The notes under the pieces were generated by a model that worked only from the letters and a program-made list of their open reading frames with translations, had not been told where the DNA came from and ran no database searches. Shown here piece after piece: positions 1 through 5,506 of a stretch of DNA of 9,195 bases. This stretch comes from Helicobacteraceae bacterium (GTDB lineage Bacteria; Campylobacterota; Campylobacteria; Campylobacterales; Sulfurimonadaceae), in assembly GCA_027068615.1 (NCBI GenBank), contig JAMOQV010000061.1, positions 1-9,195 of the forward strand, read 5' to 3'. Position 1 is the first letter of the stretch; each line of letters begins with the position of its first letter. A program made the translations under genes and the position numbers.

Positions 1-653
1 CGAGCAACTATAGAAAGACCATCACCAGTATTTGCATGAGCATTTGAGTTTATCTTGTAAGAACGAGCATATCCACCTGTTGCGAACATTACTGACTTAG
101 CATTGAATATAACAGTTTGCATATCACGAATGTTAAATGCTACAACACCTGAAACTTTTCCATCTTTGTAGATGATGTCAGCTGCATACCACTCATCCCA
201 GAACTTAACACCTGCACGGTGAGCTTGTTCATAGATAGTTTGAAGCAGCGTTAAACCTGTTCTATCTTTTGCAAAACAAGCACGAGGAGAACTTTGACCT
301 CCAAATGGTCTTTGAGCGATTTTTCCATCTTCAGTTCTACTAAAAGCAGCACCCATTCTCTCAGCCCAACGGATAGTCTCAGGTGCTTTTGAACACATAA
401 ACTCAACAGCATCTTGATCAGCTAAATAGTCAGAACCTTTAACTGTGTCAAATTCATGAAGTTCTACACTATCTTCATCACTAAATGCTGCATTAACACC
501 ACCTTGAGCAGCACCAGAGTGGCTTCTTAATGGGTGTAGTTTTGTGATAACAGCGACTTTTTTTCCTGCATTTTGCAACTCTCTTGCAGCAGCACAGCCA
601 GCAAGACCAGCTCCAACAACAATTGCATCGTAAGTATAAATAGGAATACTCAT
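1..653 (-). CDS. sdhA: Succinate dehydrogenase/fumarate reductase flavoprotein subunit (N-terminal part, cut by window edge)
   Basis: This is the catalytic FAD subunit that interconverts succinate and fumarate in the TCA cycle (oxidative or reductive) and passes electrons to an iron-sulfur subunit. Only 217 residues are in the window; the family is usually about 550-650 long, so the C-terminal part lies beyond base 1. I see a Rossmann dinucleotide motif VVGAGLAG (residues 12-19), then RSHSGAAQGG (43-52), whose His45 matches the histidine that carries covalent FAD in E. coli SdhA/FrdA. HEFDTVKGSDYLADQDAVE (66-84), QRPFGGQ (114-120) and ATGGY (191-195) follow. The start at 653 has a good AAGGAAA ribosome site and an upstream TATAAT. 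No Tat signal is present, so this copy should face the cytoplasm. The SSPRACFAKDRTG stretch after RPFGGQ looks more like archaeal/type E SdhA than classic E. coli SdhA. The family is certain; the choice between sdhA and frdA is not. Confidence 0.93.
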   Translation of the reverse strand, partial: MSIPIYTYDAIVVGAGLAGCAAARELQNAGKKVAVITKLHPLRSHSGAAQGGVNAAFSDEDSVELHEFDTVKGSDYLADQDAVEFMCSKAPETIRWAERMGAAFSRTEDGKIAQRPFGGQSSPRACFAKDRTGLTLLQTIYEQAHRAGVKFWDEWYAADIIYKDGKVSGVVAFNIRDMQTVIFNAKSVMFATGGYARSYKINSNAHANTGDGLSIVA

Positions 654-688
654 TAACTTTCCTTCATAAAAGAACTAAAATAATGCTA

Positions 689-694
689 ATTATA
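689..694 (-). promoter_or_regulatory. -10 element of the sdhA/frdA promoter
   Basis: Read on the minus strand this is a perfect TATAAT, about 36 nt upstream of the flavoprotein ATG at 653. It would give a leader of roughly 28-30 nt. There is no good -35 hexamer at 16-18 nt, which is common for housekeeping promoters in Campylobacterota. The call rests on position and consensus only. Confidence 0.6.
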
Positions 695-750
695 TCTTGC
701 ATTGCCTTTATAGAGGTTAAAATGAAACTTTGTAATGTATAAGTAAGTTA

Positions 751-780
751 TTGTTACTATTTGAGACATTTATGTATAAT
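751..780 (+). promoter_or_regulatory. thiL promoter (-35 TTGTTA, -10 TATAAT)
   Basis: TTGTTA at 751-756 matches TTGACA at four of six positions. It lies 18 nt from a perfect TATAAT at 775-780. Transcription would start near 787, leaving a leader of about 20 nt before the ATG at 808. This placement also argues against the upstream TTG (751) or ATG (772) as translation starts, since both lie within or before the promoter. Confidence 0.6.
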
Positions 781-795
781 ACACTATTAAAATAC

Positions 796-803
796 AGGAA
801 AAG
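796..803 (+). promoter_or_regulatory. Ribosome binding site that fixes the thiL start
   Basis: AGGAAAAG lies just upstream of the ATG at 808. Neither the in-frame ATG at 772 nor the TTG at 751 has a comparable purine-rich site. Confidence 0.65.
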
Positions 804-807
804 TAAT

Positions 808-1641
808 ATGAATTTGGAAAATTATTTTATATCTCAGTTTAAAAGTAACCATATTGGAGATGATGGAGCATATATAAGTAATATAAAAAAAAATAATATC
901 TATTCTAAAGATGCTTTCTTTGAAAACATACATTTTAAAAGGCAATGGCTAACCTATAAACAAATTTCAAAAAAAGCTATGTTAGTAAATATATCAGATG
1001 CTATAGCTATGAATGCAAAACCAAAGTATGCACTTTTAAGTGTTGCTATGCCATCTGATATAACAAAAAAACAGATGGAAGAATTAGCTGATGGATTTAA
1101 AGAGATAGCTTCTTTATATGATATAGATATAATTGGTGGTGATACTATAAGTAACACGAAATTAGATATAACCATAACAATCATATCTCAAAGTGACAAA
1201 CCATTACTAAGAAAAGGTATAAAAGACAATTATCTTTTAGCTTATACAGGAACTTTGGGAAGAAGTAAAAAAGAGTTAAAAAAACTTTTTAATTTGGGTA
1301 AAATTCATAATAAATCAAAATTTATAGATATAAAACTAAGAGATAAATTTATACAAAATACATCAAGATATCTAGCTTCTGGTATGGATATATCTGATGG
1401 ATTATTTAGTGATTTAGAAAAACTATCAAAAGCAAATAAAAATATTGGGTTTAAATTTTTTCATAAAATATCAAAACATATAGGATGTAGTGGGGAAGAA
1501 TATGAGATGCTTATAGCTTTTGATAAAAGATATAAAAAATATATCTTAAGAAAAGCTATACAAACAAGAACACCTATAAATATTTTTGCGACAGCAAAAA
1601 GAATTAACCACAAAAACAAATGTAAAGCTCACCATTTTTAA
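808..1641 (+). CDS. thiL: Thiamine-monophosphate kinase ThiL
   Basis: ThiL phosphorylates thiamine monophosphate with ATP to give thiamine diphosphate, the last step of cofactor synthesis in the cytoplasm. From the ATG at 808 the protein has 277 residues, shorter than the E. coli enzyme of about 325. Family motifs appear in order: GDDGA (17-21, Mg/ATP site), SKDAFFENIHF (33-43, matching the D-x-V-x-G-x-HF region), NISDAIAMNAKP (61-72), GGDT (110-113), SGMDISDGL (191-199) and GEEYEML (229-235). The frame stays open 19 codons further upstream to a TTG at 751, but that stretch contains the promoter and has no ribosome site. The gene is visibly richer in A and T than the flavoprotein gene and has a run of nine A at 885-893. 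It stands alone on its strand and converges on the envC-like gene with 4 nt between the stops. No riboswitch is apparent in its short leader. Confidence 0.93.
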   Translation: MNLENYFISQFKSNHIGDDGAYISNIKKNNIYSKDAFFENIHFKRQWLTYKQISKKAMLVNISDAIAMNAKPKYALLSVAMPSDITKKQMEELADGFKEIASLYDIDIIGGDTISNTKLDITITIISQSDKPLLRKGIKDNYLLAYTGTLGRSKKELKKLFNLGKIHNKSKFIDIKLRDKFIQNTSRYLASGMDISDGLFSDLEKLSKANKNIGFKFFHKISKHIGCSGEEYEMLIAFDKRYKKYILRKAIQTRTPINIFATAKRINHKNKCKAHHF

Positions 1642-1645
1642 GTAA

Positions 1646-2863
1646 TTATTGAAAAAGTCTTATAGGGTTTATATGGTAAGATTTTTGTGTAACTTCAAAA
1701 ATCAGTTCATCATCTATCCTACCTATAATTGTCCCTTTTCTAACCTTTCTACCTTTTCTTATATTTGGCGCTATTTTAGATAAATTTGCATATATGGTAT
1801 GAAGTCCATTTCTATGTTCTATAATCACCATATTGTTTAAAACAGCCGTTTTATCTGCATATATCACTTTTCCATTAAAAACTGTTTTAACCTTTTGCTT
1901 AGGTTTTTTTGATTTTAAAGATATCGACTCATTAAAAACTTTTATACCGTATATTGGATCAGTATAAGTTCCATACTTTTTAGTAATAATATATGGTGTA
2001 AAGGGAGCTATTGTTTTCTTTCCTATATATCTTCTTGTTTTTACTCTCTGATAAGAACTACCATGTTTTTTAACTTTAGGAAGATTATCATTAGATACTA
2101 TCTCTGTTACATCAAAAGCCTTGTTTCGCATCTTAAGTTCTTTAGCCTTTTTTATTTCATCTATTTTTATAATATTTAATTTAGCCAAAGCTTTTTTCAA
2201 AGCATCTTGCTTATTTAAGAGTTTTTTTAACTCTTTTTTATAGTTAGACTTAGCTAATTCTAACATTTTTAAAGATTTTTTATTTTTTTCCTGAATAGTT
2301 ACTAATTTTTTTCTTTTTTTATCCATATCAGATATAGATATTTCCAAGTTTGTAACTTTATGAGCTAAATTATCCATTCTTTTTGAATTTGAAAAAAATT
2401 GTTCATTTAAAAGCTTTGCTTTTTTATTTGATTTTTCCATCATTTTTTGTAATACTTCAAACTCTATAAGCGACTTTTCATCAACAGCTGACTCTTCTGA
2501 CAAAATAACTGATAAAGATATATTTTTAGCTATAACAAACACTAACTCTTGTTTAACAGCATTTTGCTTATCCTGTAATTTATCTTGTGATTTTTTCAAT
2601 TCTTTTAATTTTTCGATATTTACTTTATAACTTTTTTCTTTATTTTTCAATTCTTCTTTTAAAATTTTCAACTCTTTTTGTTGCTTTAAAAGTATCTGCT
2701 TTTGATTTAAAATTGCTTTTGCAGTTGAAGCCATTTTTTTATTTAATGATGTATAAGATTTTGAAAAGTTTTCTATCTTTTTATTTGTTTTTTCTATCTT
2801 ATCATCGATATTAGCACCATATATAAAAATAACTAAAAATAAAATACCAAATAAACTTTTCAA
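1646..2863 (-). CDS. EnvC-like murein hydrolase activator (coiled coil plus degenerate LytM/M23 domain)
   Basis: This is a predicted periplasmic activator of septal peptidoglycan amidase, coupled to FtsEX. The 405-residue protein starts with a signal peptide (about 1-17, cleavage likely after YGA). Lysine- and glutamate-rich coiled coils follow (about 19-105 and 140-245) with a break near 107-135, then a basic linker (262-285) and a LytM fold (about 288-405). In that fold the usual zinc ligands are replaced: the FHSGID position reads FNESIS (N311, S315), the YAHLS position reads YANLS (N360), and the HLHFEV position reads ELIFEV (386-391). It should therefore bind and activate rather than cut, as E. 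coli EnvC does. Translation starts at TTG (2861-2863), one base after the ftsX stop and behind an AGAGG site. It is the last gene of the operon. The product may be labelled 'peptidase M23' elsewhere, but catalysis is unlikely. Confidence 0.85.
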   Translation of the reverse strand: MKSLFGILFLVIFIYGANIDDKIEKTNKKIENFSKSYTSLNKKMASTAKAILNQKQILLKQQKELKILKEELKNKEKSYKVNIEKLKELKKSQDKLQDKQNAVKQELVFVIAKNISLSVILSEESAVDEKSLIEFEVLQKMMEKSNKKAKLLNEQFFSNSKRMDNLAHKVTNLEISISDMDKKRKKLVTIQEKNKKSLKMLELAKSNYKKELKKLLNKQDALKKALAKLNIIKIDEIKKAKELKMRNKAFDVTEIVSNDNLPKVKKHGSSYQRVKTRRYIGKKTIAPFTPYIITKKYGTYTDPIYGIKVFNESISLKSKKPKQKVKTVFNGKVIYADKTAVLNNMVIIEHRNGLHTIYANLSKIAPNIRKGRKVRKGTIIGRIDDELIFEVTQKSYHINPIRLFQ

Positions 2864-2864
2864 C

Positions 2865-3677
2865 CTAAACCTCTTCTTTATGACCTAAAACAATCATAGA
2901 AGCTAAAAATACAGATAACAATACAGCTGTAGAAAGAAGTGTAATCGTATCACTCACTTGGTTAAATATAACAACACTTATACCTATTTCTGAAAGTTTA
3001 TTTAATATAAACATATCCTGAGAAAGATATGTAAAAAGTACAAATACTATAAAAGTAGCTATAAGTGCATCTGTTATAGCAAGTCTAAACAAAACAGCAG
3101 AACGAAGCCAAACAGGAGCACCAAATAATCCCATAATACTCATTCTCTCGCTATGTTGATATTGCCATATACGAAGCTCTTTAAAAATCAAAAGGGTTGT
3201 TACTAAAATAATAGTCATAGCAAATACTGTTATTATATTTTTAAAAACCAATAACATTTTATATGTCGTATTATGATTGCTTGAAAAATCTTCAACTTTC
3301 GTTATGCCATTATTAGAAAGTAAATTTTTAGTAAGCCTTTTAACCTCTTGTGGTGTTGGAAATTTACTAAGATGAAGCTTGTAAAACTTAGGTAAAGTTA
3401 GCTTAAGAAGTTCTATGTTCTTTACATCCATAGACTTATTTAACCGTTTTATAACACTATCTGGTTTTAATTCTTCAACATCAGAGATAAGATGGTCAAA
3501 ACTTAATAAATCCTCTTTAGATATACTTTTTTGACTAACAGCTATAACTGAGTATTGTGTTGCTAGATTATGTTTATAAGCTTCTACAGATCTATCCATA
3601 ACCATAAAAACTTGCATAGAAAATAAAATACTAACAAGTGCTATAACAAGTGAAAAATGATTTTTAATTGATTTCAT
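2865..3677 (-). CDS. ftsX: Cell division ABC transporter permease FtsX
   Basis: FtsX is the membrane partner of the FtsE ATPase at the division site and relays ATP hydrolysis to a periplasmic activator. From the ATG at 3677 it has 270 residues. Four membrane segments are visible, numbered here from the alternative ATG at 3689: about 12-31, 149-168, 200-222 and 247-268. A periplasmic loop of about 115 residues lies between the first two, which is the FtsX layout. The cytoplasmic stretch after the second segment (LRIWQYQHSERMSIMGLFGA) matches the family's conserved region that meets FtsE. An in-frame ATG at 3689 would add four residues, but it has no ribosome site, whereas GGTGG lies five bases before the ATG at 3677. 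The gene overlaps the ftsE end by 14 nt (26 nt from the longer start). Its large loop should contact the product of the next gene, the EnvC-like protein. Confidence 0.88.
   Translation of the reverse strand: MKSIKNHFSLVIALVSILFSMQVFMVMDRSVEAYKHNLATQYSVIAVSQKSISKEDLLSFDHLISDVEELKPDSVIKRLNKSMDVKNIELLKLTLPKFYKLHLSKFPTPQEVKRLTKNLLSNNGITKVEDFSSNHNTTYKMLLVFKNIITVFAMTIILVTTLLIFKELRIWQYQHSERMSIMGLFGAPVWLRSAVLFRLAITDALIATFIVFVLFTYLSQDMFILNKLSEIGISVVIFNQVSDTITLLSTAVLLSVFLASMIVLGHKEEV
2870..2874 (-). promoter_or_regulatory. Ribosome binding site for the TTG start of the envC-like gene
   Basis: On the minus strand AGAGG lies six bases before TTG (2863-2861), inside the last codons of ftsX. It supports the rare TTG start and suggests translational coupling. 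No ATG follows early in the reading frame without losing the signal peptide. Confidence 0.6.
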
Positions 3678-4335
3678 GAATACCACCATATTCTATTCTT
3701 AAATGTCTATATTTAACATTTAAACTTTCTGGTATATGGTGAGTAACAACTATAACCGTAGTCTTTAGCTGTATATTTGCACCTTCAAGCAGATTCCAAA
3801 TAAGACCAGATGAGTAATCATCAAGATTACCCGTAGGCTCATCAGCCAAGATTAATATAGGGTTATGAGCCAATGCTCTAGCCATAGCTGCTCTTTGTTG
3901 CTCACCACCACTTAATTCTAAAGGATATTTATTAGATTGATGTGTCAATCTAACATGTTTTAAAAGTGAATCAACTTGATTTTGACTTACTGTCTTATCA
4001 TATCCATTTATCAAAAGTGGTAAAGATATATTTTTCTCAATAGTCCACTCTTTTATAAGCTTATAATCTTGAAAAACTATACCAATATGTCTTCTTAAAA
4101 AATTAAGTTTTGATTTTGATACACCATTTAACTCAACTCCACCAACAAGAAGTCTTCCCTCTTTTAACTTCAATGCTCCAAATAATGACTTTAGAAGTGT
4201 TGATTTTCCAGAACCACTAGCTCCAGTTATAAAAACAAAATCACCACTATTTATAGAGAAACTAGCTTTATTTATAATAGTTTCATCTCCAGAATAACTA
4301 AGTGATATATTATCTGCGATTATAACTTTATCCAT
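3664..4335 (-). CDS. ftsE: Cell division ATP-binding protein FtsE
   Basis: FtsE is the cytoplasmic ABC ATPase that pairs with FtsX and powers activation of cell-wall amidases during septation. The 223-residue length is typical for FtsE. All ABC elements are intact: Walker A GASGSGKST (38-46), Q-loop Gln89 in FQDYKLI, signature LSGGEQQR (141-148), Walker B LILADEPTGN (161-170) with catalytic Glu166, D-loop LD (171-172) and H-loop His199. The start ATG lies inside the end of trmB (8-nt overlap, ATGGATAA) behind a strong AGAGGA site eight bases upstream. Its end overlaps the ftsX start. LolD/MacB-type ATPases share these motifs, but the adjacent four-helix FtsX and EnvC-like genes make FtsE the better assignment. 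Confidence 0.93.
   Translation of the reverse strand: MDKVIIADNISLSYSGDETIINKASFSINSGDFVFITGASGSGKSTLLKSLFGALKLKEGRLLVGGVELNGVSKSKLNFLRRHIGIVFQDYKLIKEWTIEKNISLPLLINGYDKTVSQNQVDSLLKHVRLTHQSNKYPLELSGGEQQRAAMARALAHNPILILADEPTGNLDDYSSGLIWNLLEGANIQLKTTVIVVTHHIPESLNVKYRHLRIEYGGIHEIN
3683..3687 (-). promoter_or_regulatory. Ribosome binding site supporting the ftsX start at 3677
   Basis: Minus-strand GGTGG lies five bases before the ATG at 3677. The bases before the alternative ATG at 3689 (AAGAATAGAAT) contain no convincing site. Confidence 0.45.
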
Positions 4336-5506
4336 TTAGCAATTCCTCTAAAAACTTATGTGCTTTTATATTGCTTTTTGATTTTAGTGGTTCTGATGGA
4401 TAATAATATACAAAATTATTATCTGTATCTATAACAACATAAAGATGTTCAGGTCTATCAAAACTACCCATAGATACACGAAGCATTATTCCATTTTTCA
4501 TAAAATAGATTCTTTCAAAATGGATAAATCCAGTATCAAATTTTTTAGTTTGATTATGAAGTGATAATATAGCCTCTTTTTTTATATCCTGAATTGAAAA
4601 ACTAAAATTACCATCTAAGAAAACCTCATCGGAAACTTCTTCATTTATCATAGTTACATCATAAATGTTTTTTTCCATCTTTTTCCATCTATCTTCATAC
4701 TTAGAACTTACAGCTATATCTTTATTTTTATTTATATGTAAAACTGTTTTATGAAAATTTATAAATGTTTCATAAGAGTAAGCATAATAATTTTCACTAT
4801 CTGTACGAAGTTCTAATGTTCCACCAACTTTTAAAACTCTTCTTGATTCTTCTATAAAAGAGGTAGATATAACTCTTCTGTGTGGTTTTTTATCCCAAGG
4901 AACAGGAAAATGAACAAATATTCTTCCAACTATATTTGATGGAACTAACTCTAAAAAAAGTCTGGCATCATAATCAAGAATAAGCAAATTATCTAGATTT
5001 TGTATCGTTATTTGTTTTAGTACTTGCTCTATAGATGGACGATGTATCTCTATACCTATAAACAATATATCAGGATTATTAACAGCTTGATGAAGCAGAT
5101 GCCTACCTGAACCAAAACCTACCTCTATGTTTACCTCTTTATCAGTTGGAAACTCTTTTGAAAAATCTTCAATCTTTTTAAGTGCATTTACCTCTTGTAA
5201 ATGTATATTTTTCTTCCCTTCTGGGACATTTGACAATAAAACATTAAGATTTGCCAAAGAAGCATAAGTAATCAAAGCACGATGCACATTATATATAGAG
5301 GCTGGTCTTGTTAACTTATCTGTTTTTAAAAGTGTTTTATCTTCATCCTCCCTTACAAGTAAAAAGAATTTATCATTTTCTACTGTAACAGATATAAGCT
5401 TTTCCTCTTTATGATTTATATTTGAGCATATAAAATTAAAAGAGATATCCCCTTTACTTTGAGGAAACTCTATCTCTTTAAATTTTTCTATATGTAAATG
5501 TGGCAT
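4328..5506 (-). CDS. trmB: tRNA (guanine-N7-)-methyltransferase TrmB, long form
   Basis: TrmB uses S-adenosylmethionine to make 7-methylguanosine at position 46 of tRNA variable loops. The 392-residue protein is much longer than E. coli TrmB (about 240). The methyltransferase core runs about 125-285: SAM motif I IEVGFGSG (127-134), GIEIH (151-155, acidic ribose-binding Glu153), DYDA (178-181), FPVPWDKKPHRR (200-211) and TDSENY (235-240). The usual FPDPW aspartate is valine here (V202). Extensions of about 115 residues at the N-terminus and about 100 at the C-terminus flank the core. I recognise no domain in either; I recall similarly long TrmB proteins in Campylobacter. The start codon shares one base with the flpA-like stop (TAATG arrangement). 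The end overlaps ftsE by 8 nt. Function is assigned from the core, with some doubt because of the changed motif. Confidence 0.88.
   Translation of the reverse strand: MPHLHIEKFKEIEFPQSKGDISFNFICSNINHKEEKLISVTVENDKFFLLVREDEDKTLLKTDKLTRPASIYNVHRALITYASLANLNVLLSNVPEGKKNIHLQEVNALKKIEDFSKEFPTDKEVNIEVGFGSGRHLLHQAVNNPDILFIGIEIHRPSIEQVLKQITIQNLDNLLILDYDARLFLELVPSNIVGRIFVHFPVPWDKKPHRRVISTSFIEESRRVLKVGGTLELRTDSENYYAYSYETFINFHKTVLHINKNKDIAVSSKYEDRWKKMEKNIYDVTMINEEVSDEVFLDGNFSFSIQDIKKEAILSLHNQTKKFDTGFIHFERIYFMKNGIMLRVSMGSFDRPEHLYVVIDTDNNFVYYYPSEPLKSKSNIKAHKFLEELLNG

Noticed and set aside
751..807. Longer thiL start at TTG 751 or ATG 772
   Set aside because: The stretch contains a good promoter (TTGTTA, 18 nt, TATAAT) and no ribosome site. 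The ATG at 808 follows AGGAAAAG and gives the usual ThiL N-terminus.
954..1184. Minus-strand open frame of 76 codons inside thiL
   Set aside because: It is entirely antisense to a gene with clear ThiL motifs, has no family resemblance and no ribosome site of note.
2219..2233. GAGTT-T5-AACTC inverted repeat as a possible terminator
   Set aside because: It lies inside the envC-like coding region in Lys/Leu codons, has a weak AT stem, and ending transcription here would cut the last gene of the operon.
2281..2330. T-runs of seven bases in the envC-like gene as phase-variation tracts
   Set aside because: They encode Lys-rich coiled coil and many similar runs occur throughout the gene, so none stands out.
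2587..2814. Plus-strand open frame opposite the envC-like coiled coil, looking like a hydrophobic peptide
   Set aside because: The Phe/Leu-rich translation is the expected antisense of Lys/Glu-rich coiled-coil codons, not a real membrane protein.
3233..3238. Minus-strand TATAAT within ftsX as an internal promoter
   Set aside because: Such hexamers are frequent by chance in DNA this AT-rich, and there is no supporting -35 or start context.
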